A model generated the notes under the pieces. The model ran no database searches, was not told where the DNA came from, and saw only the letters and a program-made list of their open reading frames with translations. This document shows, piece by piece, positions 53,051 through 62,060 of a stretch of 64,000 bases of DNA; the first letter of the stretch is position 1, and the number at the start of each line of letters is the position of its first letter. Source of the stretch: Nocardia sp. (GTDB taxonomy: Bacteria > Actinomycetota > Actinomycetes > Mycobacteriales > Mycobacteriaceae). The translations under genes and the position numbers were made by a program. The DNA is taken from positions 186,001-250,000 of the forward strand of contig NZ_JAODNK010000153.1 of NCBI RefSeq assembly GCF_025465275.1. Direction: 5' to 3'.

Positions 53051-54636
53051 TTGCTCAGTACACCGAAGCGGAACTTGGAGGACGGGTCGAGCGTCTTGTC
53101 CACCCCCTGCACACTCTTGCCCGCGACCGCGATCTGATTTCCGGTGAGCAGCGGCACGATGGGCATGAAGTCGGCCATCAGGTCGTGCTGCAGGGTGCCG
53201 AGCAGGGCCGCTCGCTTGGCCGGATCGACCTCGGTCACTTCGGCTTTCAACTCGTCGGTGATCTTGGGGTCGCCGAAGTGGTTCTGCAGGAAGTTGTCCG
53301 CGGTGAAGAACGGAGTCAGATAGTCGTCGGCGTCCGGGAAGTCCGGGAACCAGCCGAACTGGTAGACGGGATAGCCGTCGGTGGAGCGTGCCTTCTGGTA
53401 CGAAACCCATTCGGTGGACTGCAGATTCACCTTGAACAGCCCGGTGGACTCCAGCTGACTCTTGATGGCCGCGTATTCCTCGGAGCTGGTGGAGCCGTAA
53501 TGGTCGGTGTTGTACTGCAGATTCAGCGTCACCGGGGTGGTCACGCCGGCGTCGGCCAGGAATTTGGCGGCCGCGTCCTTATTGGGCTTGGCGCCGTAGA
53601 TGTCCTTGAACGCCTCGGTCGCGCCCGGAAGCCCCTGCGGCACCGGTGAATACAGCGGCGTCCAGGTGCCCTTGAAGATATCGGTCGAGAGGGCGTCCCG
53701 GTCGACGGAGGTGGCGACGGCCTTGCGAACGGCCAGCTTCTGCGCCGGAGTGCCGCCGGGCTGGGTATTGAGGTTGAACACGATGTAGCGGGTGTCGCCG
53801 CCAGGCGACTGGTGCACCGTCACCTTGTCGCTGCCCCGCAGCGAATCGATATCGGTGGGCGTGAGCGTATGCCACGCGACGTCCACATTGCCCTGCTGCA
53901 CATCGAGTTTCAGGTTGGCGGCCTCGGCGTAGTACTTCACCGTCACGGTATCGGTCGCCGGCTTGCCGAACAGCCCGTTGTAATCGGGATTGGCCTGGTA
54001 GGAGACCAGCTTGTTCTTGTCGTAGCTGGCGATGGTGTACGGACCGGAGAAGGGTTTGGCCTTCACCACGTCCTCGTCGGCGAGCACCCGGTCGGCCGGG
54101 AAGACCTTCTCGTCGACGATGGCCGCGGCCTGCGTCGGCAGAATCGCCGGGAAGGTCTGGTCATTGGCGTTCTTCAGCGTGAAGGCGACGGTCTTGTCGT
54201 CCGGGGCGTCGGTGTGGTCCAGGCCGACCAGCAGCGCGGACGGACCCTGCGGGTGTTTGATGCCCACCATCCGGTCGAAGGAGAACTTCACGCTCTTCGC
54301 GGTGAGCGGATCACCGTTGGCGAACTTCAGCCCCGGCTTCAGCGTGCAGGTGTAGACGGTCGGTGTGGTGAACCCGCACTTATCGGCCGCGTCCGGTTTC
54401 GGCGCCGCTTCTCCCGCAGGGAAATTCAGCAGGAACTGGTACACCTGGGTCTCGGCCAGCAGTGACCCGTTGTCGTAGGCCATGGCCGGGTCGAGTGAGG
54501 TGACCTTGTCGGTGGTGCCGACCACCAGGCCCGCGCCACCGCCACCGCCGTCCCCGGTCTTTCCCGACCCACAGCCGGCGATGGCCAGCACCGTGAGTCC
54601 CGCAAACCCTACTGCCGCAACCTTTTTCCCGCGCAT
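53047..54636 (-). CDS. Dipeptide-type ABC importer substrate-binding lipoprotein (DppA)
   Basis: A 529-residue extracellular lipoprotein of the SBP family 5. The signal peptide ends in the lipobox IAGC near residue 22. The SBP_5 pattern (TLKPGLKFANGDPLTAKSVKFSFDRM is the core, in parts LKFANGDPLTA and VKFSFDRM) and later GPYTIASYD are clear. Its ligand cannot be read from sequence: peptides are likely, but nickel or other ligands occur in this family. It leads the importer operon. An ATG at 54666 is a weaker alternative start. Confidence 0.9.
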   Translation of the reverse strand: MRGKKVAAVGFAGLTVLAIAGCGSGKTGDGGGGGAGLVVGTTDKVTSLDPAMAYDNGSLLAETQVYQFLLNFPAGEAAPKPDAADKCGFTTPTVYTCTLKPGLKFANGDPLTAKSVKFSFDRMVGIKHPQGPSALLVGLDHTDAPDDKTVAFTLKNANDQTFPAILPTQAAAIVDEKVFPADRVLADEDVVKAKPFSGPYTIASYDKNKLVSYQANPDYNGLFGKPATDTVTVKYYAEAANLKLDVQQGNVDVAWHTLTPTDIDSLRGSDKVTVHQSPGGDTRYIVFNLNTQPGGTPAQKLAVRKAVATSVDRDALSTDIFKGTWTPLYSPVPQGLPGATEAFKDIYGAKPNKDAAAKFLADAGVTTPVTLNLQYNTDHYGSTSSEEYAAIKSQLESTGLFKVNLQSTEWVSYQKARSTDGYPVYQFGWFPDFPDADDYLTPFFTADNFLQNHFGDPKITDELKAEVTEVDPAKRAALLGTLQHDLMADFMPIVPLLTGNQIAVAGKSVQGVDKTLDPSSKFRFGVLSK

Positions 54637-54870
54637 ACTGCCCCACTCTCGAAACGCGCGACGCACGGGCCGGGTCGCGGCCCCGCCGCATCGCGGTGGA
54701 CTTCGTCTGGCTGGGCACAGTATCGGCTGGTTATAACCGCAGTGTTGCGTTTCCGGACAAACCGATCATTTTTATGTCACGTGCGCGACGACGCCCATGG
54801 CGCAACTGCGCCAACAGATTTCACCGCACCCCTCCTGCCTGCGGTGATGCGCAAAGTCCCGAAAACGACT

Positions 54871-54901
54871 CGTGCCCGCCCGCGGGAAGCGGACGGGCAC
54901 G
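54871..54901 (-). terminator. Terminator after purF
   Basis: CGTGCCCGCCCGC and GCGGACGGGCACG form a 13-base stem with one mismatch around GGGAA, about 15 bases beyond the purF stop. The rest of the 279 bases up to the importer operon hold no gene. Confidence 0.7.
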
Positions 54902-54915
54902 GATCTACAGCTGAT

Positions 54916-56481
54916 CTACGGGCGGCTCAGCGCGCTCACATTCGCGTTGTCGGCCAGCAGGTTCGACTCCTTGGCGCCACTGAGGACGCTTTCCAGCACG
55001 TTCTTACCCAGGGCCAAGTCGGTAGGCAGCGCGATCGGGTACTCGCCGTCGAAGCAGGCGCAGCACAGTCGTGAGCGCGGCTGTTCGGTGGCGGCGACCA
55101 TGCTCTCCAGCGAGATGTAGCCGAGGGTGTCGGCGCCGATGGACCGGCGCACGCCCTCCACCATGTCGTCGATGCTGGTGCCTTCGATGCCGTCCGGCCC
55201 GGCCCCGTTGGCCACCAACTCCGCGCGGGAGGCGAAGTCGATGCCGTAGAAGCACGGCCACTTGACCGGCGGCGAGGCAATGCGGACGTGGATCTCCAGG
55301 GCGCCCGCCTCCCGCAGCATGCGAATCAACGCGCGCTGCGTATTGCCGCGCACGATGGAATCGTCCACCACGATGAGCCGCTTACCGCGGATCACCTCGC
55401 GCAGCGGGTTCAGCTTGAGCCGGATACCGAGCTGGCGAATGGTCTGGCTGGGCTGAATGAAGGTGCGGCCCACATAGGCGTTCTTCATCAGGCCCTGCCC
55501 GTACGGCACGCCCGAACCCTGGGCGTAGCCGACGGCGGCCGGGGTGCCGGATTCGGGAACCGGGATGACCAGGTCGCCTTCGACGGGATGTTCGATGGCC
55601 AGCCGGCGGCCGATATCGACGCGGGTGGCATGCACGGAGCGACCGGAAATGGTGCTGTCCGGACGGGCCAGGTACACGAATTCGAAGACGCAGCCCTTGG
55701 GCGTCGGGTTGGCGAAGCGCAGTGAACGCACCCCGTCGGCATCGATCGCCAGCAGTTCGCCGGGCTCGATCTCCCGGACGAAGGAGGCGCCGACGATATC
55801 GAGTGCCGCGGTTTCGCTGGCGACCACCCAGCCACGATCCAGGCGACCGAGGCAGAGCGGGCGCACACCGTGCGGATCACGCGCGGCGTACAGGGTGTGC
55901 TCGTCCATGAAGGTGAGGCAGAAGGCGCCTTCCAGCGTGGGCAGCAGCTCCATGGCGGCTTGCTCGATGGTCTTGTCGGCAGCGGCGTGCGCGAGCAGCG
56001 CCGTGATGACATCCGAATCGGAGGTGGCCGCGATCGGACCGGCGAGCCGGCCACTGATCAGACCGAGTTCCCTTGCGCGCGCACCCAATTCGGCAGTGTT
56101 GACGAGATTTCCATTGTGGCCCAGCGCAATTCCGGAACCCACCGCGGTGGTGCGGAAGATGGGCTGGGCGTTCTCCCAGCTCGTGGAGCCGGTGGTGGAA
56201 TAACGACAATGCCCGACCGCGACGTGGCCGGGCATTGCAGCGAGAGTCTGTTCATCGAAGACCTGGCTCACCAGGCCCAGATCCTTGAATACCAGCACCT
56301 GTGATCCGTCGGAGACGGCGATACCGGCTGCCTCCTGGCCGCGATGCTGCAGCGCATAGAGTCCGTAGTAGGTGAGCTTGGCCACATCCTCGCCCGGAGC
56401 CCAGACACCGAAAACTCCACACTCTTCGCGGGGTTCGTTTTCGGGCTGATCGGGGGTGGTGGCAGCGGGGGGCAGGGTCAC
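54916..56481 (-). CDS. purF: Amidophosphoribosyltransferase
   Basis: A 521-residue enzyme, first step of purine synthesis (PRPP to phosphoribosylamine). A short propeptide precedes the catalytic cysteine in REECGVFGVW. GHCRYSTTGS, GHNGNLVN and the PRPP loop VVDDSIVRGNT are visible, as are the C-terminal cysteines (CCACFDGEYP) that suggest an iron-sulfur cluster. I take GTG 56481 behind AGGGAG as the start, which gives a propeptide of about 20 residues. Confidence 0.93.
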   Translation of the reverse strand: MTLPPAATTPDQPENEPREECGVFGVWAPGEDVAKLTYYGLYALQHRGQEAAGIAVSDGSQVLVFKDLGLVSQVFDEQTLAAMPGHVAVGHCRYSTTGSTSWENAQPIFRTTAVGSGIALGHNGNLVNTAELGARARELGLISGRLAGPIAATSDSDVITALLAHAAADKTIEQAAMELLPTLEGAFCLTFMDEHTLYAARDPHGVRPLCLGRLDRGWVVASETAALDIVGASFVREIEPGELLAIDADGVRSLRFANPTPKGCVFEFVYLARPDSTISGRSVHATRVDIGRRLAIEHPVEGDLVIPVPESGTPAAVGYAQGSGVPYGQGLMKNAYVGRTFIQPSQTIRQLGIRLKLNPLREVIRGKRLIVVDDSIVRGNTQRALIRMLREAGALEIHVRIASPPVKWPCFYGIDFASRAELVANGAGPDGIEGTSIDDMVEGVRRSIGADTLGYISLESMVAATEQPRSRLCCACFDGEYPIALPTDLALGKNVLESVLSGAKESNLLADNANVSALSRP

Positions 56482-56596
56482 CGTGTTTGCTCCCTGTTCG
56501 ACGGGCGGGGGGCAAGGCCCATAGTACTGGTAACCGGCGCGCAACCCACCGCCGGGATAACCCTGATGGCAGGGGATTTGCTGTTAGCGTTCCTCC

Positions 56597-57928
56597 GTGG
56601 CGAGCACCGATACTTCGGAATCGAGTCCGACCCCCCGGCGTCTGACCCCTCTCAGGTGGGCATTCCCGATTGTGGTGGTCACGCTGCTGGCCTCGCTGCT
56701 GGGTGTGATGTATCTCGATTACATCGTCGATCCCGAGAAGAACCTGCACGATTTCCCGATCGCACTGGTGAATCAGGATGTCGGCGACGATCTCAGCACA
56801 GGCGGTCCGGCCAAGCACGTCAATTTCGGTGATCAGGTCACCGACGGCCTGCGCAAGGCCGTGCCCTCGGACAAGATCGACCTGCGCGTGCTCGGCATCA
56901 ACGAGGCGCAGCTGCAGATGCAGTCGGCGCAGGTGTACGGCACCATCATCATTCCGAGCGACTTCTCCAAGCGGCTCGGCATTCTCGGTGTGGGCAGTGT
57001 TGTCCCCGGGGACATCACCCGGCCGGTGATCACCCTGCAGACCAATCCCCGCACCGGCGCTTTCGGTACGGCCATCGTGCAGAAGTTCGGCGCGGAAGCG
57101 CTGACGCAGGTGAATACTCAGGTCGGGCAGCAGCTGACCGATCAGGTCAAGTCGACTCTGACACCGCCGCCGGGTGGTCCGCCCGCGCCCGCGTTGTCGG
57201 CGGCCACCATGGTGACCCTCGCACAGCCGCTGAATATCGTGGTCGATCAATTCCGCCCGCTGCCAGGCGGATCCGGTGAGGGTCTGACCGCGTTCTTCTA
57301 CAGTCTGCTGCTGCTCCTGGTGGGCATGGTCGGCGCGATGATCATTCACCAGCTCATCGATTCGGCTCTCGGATTCCTGCCGACCGAATGGGGCCCGTGG
57401 GTCGTGCACCGTTCGCGCGCATCGATTTCCCGGACGCGCACCCTGCTGCTGAAGTGGTCGGCGGTGGTGGTGATGTCGGTGGCGGTATCGGGTGCGCTGC
57501 TGGGCATCGGTTCCGCGCTCGGGATGCCGATCGACCGGCCGCTACTGCTGTTCCTCTACGGCGCGTTCGTGATCACCGCGGTCGGGTTCACCTGTACGTC
57601 GGTGCTCGCGGCGGTGGGCACCGCCGGCCTGATCATCAATCTGATCGTGTTCATCGTGCTGGGCCTGCCCTCCTCGGGCGGCACGGTGCCGATCGAGGCG
57701 ACACCGAAGTATTTCGGCTGGCTGGCCAATTTCGAGCCCATGCACCAGGTGTTCCTGGGGACGCGGTCGATTCTGTATTTCAACGGCGGCGGCGTGGCCG
57801 GACTGTCGCGGGGTCTGTGGATGTCCACGCTCGGCCTGGCCATCGGTATCGTTCTCGGCCTGGCGATTACCCGCTTCTACGACCGTAAAGGCTTGGAGCG
57901 CAAGCCTGCCGCCGCGACGGCGGTGTAA
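56597..57928 (+). CDS. YhgE/Pip-like ABC-2-type membrane protein (DUF3533)
   Basis: A 443-residue membrane protein. One N-terminal helix is followed by an extracellular domain of about 190 residues (FPIALVNQDVGDD, YGTIIIPSDFS) and six C-terminal helices. This is the layout of the YhgE/Pip and DUF3533 families, related to ABC-2 exporter permeases and mycobacterial MmpL-associated proteins. The substrate is unknown. GTG 56597 is the start. It is divergent from purF. Confidence 0.8.
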   Translation: MASTDTSESSPTPRRLTPLRWAFPIVVVTLLASLLGVMYLDYIVDPEKNLHDFPIALVNQDVGDDLSTGGPAKHVNFGDQVTDGLRKAVPSDKIDLRVLGINEAQLQMQSAQVYGTIIIPSDFSKRLGILGVGSVVPGDITRPVITLQTNPRTGAFGTAIVQKFGAEALTQVNTQVGQQLTDQVKSTLTPPPGGPPAPALSAATMVTLAQPLNIVVDQFRPLPGGSGEGLTAFFYSLLLLLVGMVGAMIIHQLIDSALGFLPTEWGPWVVHRSRASISRTRTLLLKWSAVVVMSVAVSGALLGIGSALGMPIDRPLLLFLYGAFVITAVGFTCTSVLAAVGTAGLIINLIVFIVLGLPSSGGTVPIEATPKYFGWLANFEPMHQVFLGTRSILYFNGGGVAGLSRGLWMSTLGLAIGIVLGLAITRFYDRKGLERKPAAATAV

Positions 57929-57960
57929 AACGGCCGCGCGGACCTCGGAGCTGGGCCGTT
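57929..57960. terminator. Hairpin between the YhgE-like gene and the SCP-like gene
   Basis: AACGGCC (57929-57935) pairs with GGCCGTT (57954-57960) between convergent genes, starting at the base after the stop of the YhgE-like gene. Confidence 0.55.
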
Positions 57961-58346
57961 CAGAATTGGGTGATGGGCAGCCAGCGAGCCACATCGGCGG
58001 CGCGCGAGCCGGACGCCGTGAGCGCACCCGATTCGACTGCGGCGTCGAAGGCCAGCAGTCCGGTCGCGAGCAGCAGCCAGGTGCGCGGATCGGTTTCGAC
58101 GACATTCGGCGGTGTGCCCCGGGTGTGCCGCAGTCCTTCGATGCACTGCACCGCGACGAAGGGCGGCACCCGTACCTCCACGGCGCCGCCCGGCGCATCG
58201 GCGGCCAGCGATCGTGCGGTGCCGCGGACGGCCGCCGCCAGCTCGGCGCGGGCGGGGGCCGGAGCGGTCTCGTCGCGCAACCACTCCCGCACCGCGAGCA
58301 GCGCCGCGCGCACTACTGCCGGATCCACCGCTCCTCGTCCTGCCAT
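57960..58346 (-). CDS. Sterol-carrier-family protein (SCP-like)
   Basis: A 128-residue protein of the bacterial sterol carrier type that follows purF in actinomycetes (Rv0807). The pattern VEVRVPPFVAVQCIEG is typical, as is HTRGTPPNVVETDPRTWLLLATG. It binds a small hydrophobic molecule by fold; its role is unknown. The ATG at 58346 is taken; GTG 58376 is a possible start further upstream. Confidence 0.8.
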   Translation of the reverse strand: MAGRGAVDPAVVRAALLAVREWLRDETAPAPARAELAAAVRGTARSLAADAPGGAVEVRVPPFVAVQCIEGLRHTRGTPPNVVETDPRTWLLLATGLLAFDAAVESGALTASGSRAADVARWLPITQF

Positions 58347-58500
58347 GTCGGTGAGGCTACCGCCGAGGTCTGTCACCTGGCCCGAGCCGGTGCCCGGTAC
58401 CTTGGCGATCGTGTGTGCGCACGGCCGTCCGGATCGGGGCCGTCGGCCGAGCGCCACGGACAGCTTGGTCGGTTGACTACTTCGAGCGGGGAATGATGGT

Positions 58501-59076
58501 GTGATGGAGCAGCTTCCGCTGATCACGGCCACCGACTCCGAGGCACCGCGACGCCATCGCGGATTGATCCTCGCGTGCTGGTCGGTCTCCATGGTGCTCT
58601 GGCTGATCGCGCTCGTGATCTACCCCACGGTCACCTCGGATCTGCGGACGCCCAGCACGCGAGTGATGCTGGGCGCGGCCATCGTGCTCTGCCTGGCCAA
58701 TGCCGCACTGCTCTATACGCGGCCGCTGCCGATTCCGGTCTTCCTCCTCACCGGGCTCGGCGGTATCGGCGCGAGTGCCGCCAGCATGACGGTGGCGACC
58801 ACACACCGCTGCTGTGATGTGGTGTGGCGGACCATGCGCGGATTTCCGTACCCGTTCCGCGAGAATATTCGGCGGTCCTGGGATCCGACCCGTCTGACCA
58901 CCAAGTTCGAACCGGTGGGCACGGTGCTCAATGTGATCGTGTGGGCGTATCTGCTACTGCTGCTCGCGGTGGTGATTCGGCCGGGCGTGGTGTGGTTGTG
59001 GCGACGCGGCGGGCGGCCACTGGTGTCAACGCTCCGCCGGCATTCAGGGCGAGGTGCAGTAGCGCCGGGGCAGTAG
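58501..59076 (+). CDS. Membrane protein of unknown function
   Basis: A 191-residue protein with four hydrophobic helices (ILACWSVSMVLWLIALVIY, MLGAAIVLCLANAALLY, IPVFLLTGLGGIGASAA and VLNVIVWAYLLLLLAVVI) and a basic C-terminal end. No family is recognised. The start is GTG 58501 behind GGGGA, or the ATG directly after. Its end overlaps the convergent CPBP gene by 149 bases, so one of the two C-termini may be misjudged. Confidence 0.7.
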   Translation: MMEQLPLITATDSEAPRRHRGLILACWSVSMVLWLIALVIYPTVTSDLRTPSTRVMLGAAIVLCLANAALLYTRPLPIPVFLLTGLGGIGASAASMTVATTHRCCDVVWRTMRGFPYPFRENIRRSWDPTRLTTKFEPVGTVLNVIVWAYLLLLLAVVIRPGVVWLWRRGGRPLVSTLRRHSGRGAVAPGQ

Positions 59077-59623
59077 CGCTCGCGGTGCGGCGGTAGAGCC
59101 GGTCGAACAGTAGGCCCGCCAGGGTCGTGACGGCGACCGTTGCGGGAACGGGATCACCGGCGGCGCGGGCGGGCTGGATATGCGAGAGGCCGAATGTCAG
59201 TGCGCCCAGCAGACTCCCACGACTGCCGAAGCTTTCTTCGAGCAGCGGGGTGAGGGTGGCGCGGTAGACGAGCTCCTCGCTCAGGACGGTGCCGACGGGG
59301 ATGTGCACTCCCGCCCACTCCGCCGTGGAGACCTCGGGGCCGCGGTCGGCGAGTTCGGCGAAGTGCCGCCGGATCGCCGGAACGGCAAGTGCCGCACCGT
59401 AACCTGCGAGAACGACCCCCGCGACGGCGGCACCGGTACGACCACCGCGAGACGAGATCCAGTTCGGATTACCTTGGAACACAAGGGCATAGCCGGTCGA
59501 GAAGGCGGCATTCGCGGCGGTCCTACCCCGGATGTCCAGGCTCAGCGCAGGTAGCACACGACTGCTCCACAGCAGTGGAAGCGACACTGCGGCTACGGCT
59601 TTCGAGATATCGGCGGCACTCAT
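58928..59623 (-). CDS. CPBP-family intramembrane metalloprotease
   Basis: A 231-residue membrane protein. The CAAX/CPBP motifs are all there: EELVYR (EExxxR), FGLSHI and HLALN (HxxxN). The family cleaves or processes membrane proteins, or acts in bacteriocin-type self-protection. The C-terminal 35 residues are Ala/Pro-rich and overlap the convergent gene. It stops 149 bases inside that gene. Confidence 0.82.
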   Translation of the reverse strand: MSAADISKAVAAVSLPLLWSSRVLPALSLDIRGRTAANAAFSTGYALVFQGNPNWISSRGGRTGAAVAGVVLAGYGAALAVPAIRRHFAELADRGPEVSTAEWAGVHIPVGTVLSEELVYRATLTPLLEESFGSRGSLLGALTFGLSHIQPARAAGDPVPATVAVTTLAGLLFDRLYRRTASATAPALLHLALNAGGALTPVAARRVATTTPRPAESPPRAAVADTPTRSH

Positions 59624-59626
59624 GGG

Positions 59627-61396
59627 CTACTTGATCACCCGCTCGTAATCTTCGGCCAATTCGATCTGGGTGCGGATCTTCTCGCGCAGTTCCGGCGTCC
59701 AGTCCGGTGGGGCGGCAATGGCGGCCCAGCCGTCCAGCACCAGGGAGCCGTAGTTGTGTCCGTGGCCGTCGCTGACACCCTGTGCGTTGGTGAGGTCGGC
59801 GGCGACCTGCCAGAAGGTCACGACGGGCCACCAGCGCATCTGCGAGGAGACATCGGAGCCGCGGGTCTCGGAGAGCCAATCCGGTTGGGAGAACAGCAGA
59901 TCCGGCGACCACCAGACGATCGGGTCGGAGGGATGCATCAGATAGGCGATGCGGGGTCTTCGCCAATCGGGTGAGGGTTTGTCGAGATCGGGTGCGGTGG
60001 CGGCGAACCGGACCACCAGGCCGTCGGCGTAGACGGGATCCACCTGGCGGGTGCCGGGATCGCGGCGGGAGACGAACTGCTGCCACAGCCGATTCGAATT
60101 GGGCGGGCCCACCCACAGGGCGCCGTCCACCTTGGAGCGCAGATCGGCCAGGCCGTCGAACGCCGATTCGGAACCCTGCGAACCCAGACTCTCGCCGTAG
60201 ACGAGCAGCTTCGGCCGGGCGTTCGCCGGGCGCGCCGACCATGCCTTGTAGACGGCATCGAACATCTTCTTGCCCGCGATCGCCACCTTCTGGCGGTCCG
60301 CGAGGAAGGACAGCACGCTCGGCAGATACGAGTACTGCGACGCGAGAATGGCGGTATCGCCGCCGTACATGTACTCGAGCGCGGCGGCGCTCATGGAGTT
60401 CACCCAGCCGGTGCCGGTGGTCGTGGTGATGACCAGCACCTTGCGGTCGAAGGCCCCGGTGCGCTGCAGTTCGGCGACGGCCAGGTCCTCCTCGGTGGTA
60501 GCCGGGGGCGCGGATTGCAGGCCCACGTACACCCGAATGGGCTGGCGCGCGGGCTTTCCGGTGGCGGCGCTGATCAGCATCGGATCGGGTCCGTGCGAGA
60601 CGAACCAGCGCCCCTCGAACCCGAGGGTCTCCCATTTGGCCAGTGATTGCGGACTGCCCGAACGTTCGGGCAACGTGGGCTGCACCGTGAACTGGGTCGT
60701 CTGATTGTTGCGCACACTGAATGCCGAGTTGGCGACCGCGAAGAAGGCGCGGCTGGCGACACCGTTGAAGAGCGTGATGAGCAAAATCGTCAGCAGCAGC
60801 ACGCCGGTGGCCGGCGCGAGTTTGGGCGGTACCCGCACCCAGCGGCTCAGCTGGCGGGCAATGAACCGCACCAATTCGCGCAGGGTGCGGAACACCGCCA
60901 CCACGAGCGCCCCGACCGCGAAGCTGAGTCCGCCGGTGCGCAGGTAGGCGGCGCGGGTGGTGCCCTCCATATCCATCAGGCCGGTGATCTCGCGCTGCCA
61001 GTCGGCGGACAGCACCAGCATGTAGGCGGCCACCAGGGCGCAGGTCAGCACCACCGCGACCTTCAGCACGTAGCGCACCCACTCGGGCGGGCTGCCGATC
61101 GTCAGCCGGGGCCGAATCCACTTGCGGAACAACCACTGCAGCACACAGCCGGCGCCGTAGCCGAGCGCCGCGTTGACACCGGAGATCAGACCCTGGAAGA
61201 GCCAGTCGCGGGGCAGCAGCGACGGCGTGACCGACAGGGCGAAGAAGACGGTGGCCACCACCAGGCCGGTGTGATTGAGGTCGATGATGTCCTCGACGCG
61301 CTTGGCCACCACCGCAATCCGGCGTCCCCAGCCACGACGGGCCAACGCGGCGCCACGAGCGCGCAGCCGCGTCAGAACCTGGGCGGGGTCGAACAC
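59627..61396 (-). CDS. Membrane alpha/beta-hydrolase family protein
   Basis: A 589-residue protein. The N-terminal 215 residues hold five or so helices (VVATVFFALSVTPSLLPRD, then others), as in the PF15420 alpha/beta-hydrolase N-terminus. The C-terminal part is a hydrolase (PF10081 type) with nucleophile motif YGESLGSQG and a HGHNYGSLVLDGW end. The substrate is unknown, perhaps envelope lipid. Its start is the ATG at 61396. It ends just before the start of the CPBP gene. Confidence 0.82.
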   Translation of the reverse strand: MFDPAQVLTRLRARGAALARRGWGRRIAVVAKRVEDIIDLNHTGLVVATVFFALSVTPSLLPRDWLFQGLISGVNAALGYGAGCVLQWLFRKWIRPRLTIGSPPEWVRYVLKVAVVLTCALVAAYMLVLSADWQREITGLMDMEGTTRAAYLRTGGLSFAVGALVVAVFRTLRELVRFIARQLSRWVRVPPKLAPATGVLLLTILLITLFNGVASRAFFAVANSAFSVRNNQTTQFTVQPTLPERSGSPQSLAKWETLGFEGRWFVSHGPDPMLISAATGKPARQPIRVYVGLQSAPPATTEEDLAVAELQRTGAFDRKVLVITTTTGTGWVNSMSAAALEYMYGGDTAILASQYSYLPSVLSFLADRQKVAIAGKKMFDAVYKAWSARPANARPKLLVYGESLGSQGSESAFDGLADLRSKVDGALWVGPPNSNRLWQQFVSRRDPGTRQVDPVYADGLVVRFAATAPDLDKPSPDWRRPRIAYLMHPSDPIVWWSPDLLFSQPDWLSETRGSDVSSQMRWWPVVTFWQVAADLTNAQGVSDGHGHNYGSLVLDGWAAIAAPPDWTPELREKIRTQIELAEDYERVIK

Positions 61397-61540
61397 TCGT
61401 CAAGTATGGAGGGCGGCGCGCGGAATCCGGGGATGCACGGGTGTGAGTGGCACCATGATCACGGCGTGTCGACACTACCCATCGCACTCGAGTAGTAGTA
61501 CGCGGTTGCGCGGCGGCCCCGGTCAGCAGACTCACACAGC

Positions 61541-61831
61541 ATGAGCACCACCAGCGCACAGACCAAGAGCACCAACGCCTTTCTGGCCCAGGCTGCCATC
61601 GCGTTCGGAATCAGCTTCTCCGCCAACACCATCGGCATCGTCTACCTGCCCCTGGACATCTGGCAGCGCGGATTCCTCCTGATGACCACACTTTTCCTGG
61701 TGAGCAGCTGCTTCACCCTCGCCAAAGTGGTCCGCGACCAACACGAATCCTCGAAGGTCCACAGCCGCATCGACGAAGCCCGCCTGGAAAAGCTGATGGC
61801 AGAACACGACCCGTTCAAGGTCGCCGGTTAG
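61541..61831 (+). CDS. YiaA/YiaB-family inner-membrane protein
   Basis: A 96-residue protein with two hydrophobic helices (AFLAQAAIAFGISFSANTIG and LLMTTLFLVSSCFTLAKVVR) followed by a charged helix (DQHESSKVHSRIDEARLEKL). This matches the YiaAB two-helix domain (family motif KVVRD). The function is unknown. About 230 bases with an 81-bp nested palindrome separate it from purL. Confidence 0.82.
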   Translation: MSTTSAQTKSTNAFLAQAAIAFGISFSANTIGIVYLPLDIWQRGFLLMTTLFLVSSCFTLAKVVRDQHESSKVHSRIDEARLEKLMAEHDPFKVAG

Positions 61832-61955
61832 CCCAACTCTCGGGGACTCTCAGACGGTCCCCTGAAGACACACCCCGCCGAGGCCCGGCAGTACGAGGGG
61901 TCCGTGCCTGGCGGGGTGGTTGCTGTACGGGCTGCCCGCCATCGCGGCAACGCCT

Positions 61956-62036
61956 CCCCGTCATCCCGGCATGTTTTTGGCCGGGATCCACACTGTTGCT
62001 GTGGATCCCGGCCAAATGCACGCCGGGATGACGGGG
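61956..62036. repeat. 81-bp nested perfect palindrome
   Basis: Outer arms CCCCGTCATCCCGGC (61956-61970) and GCCGGGATGACGGGG (62022-62036), 15 bases, and inner arms GGCCGGGATCCACA (61979-61992) and TGTGGATCCCGGCC (62000-62013), 14 bases, pair perfectly. The outer and inner arms share a GCCGGGAT core. It has the form of a dispersed mobile palindrome and may also terminate purL transcription. Confidence 0.75.
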
Positions 62037-62060
62037 GAAATCCCGCCGGACGGCGATTTG

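Noticed and set aside
59523..61559. A 678-codon minus-strand frame overlapping the alpha/beta hydrolase gene
   Set aside because: The hydrolase frame carries the conserved motifs. This frame has an Arg/Gly-rich, shadow-like composition.
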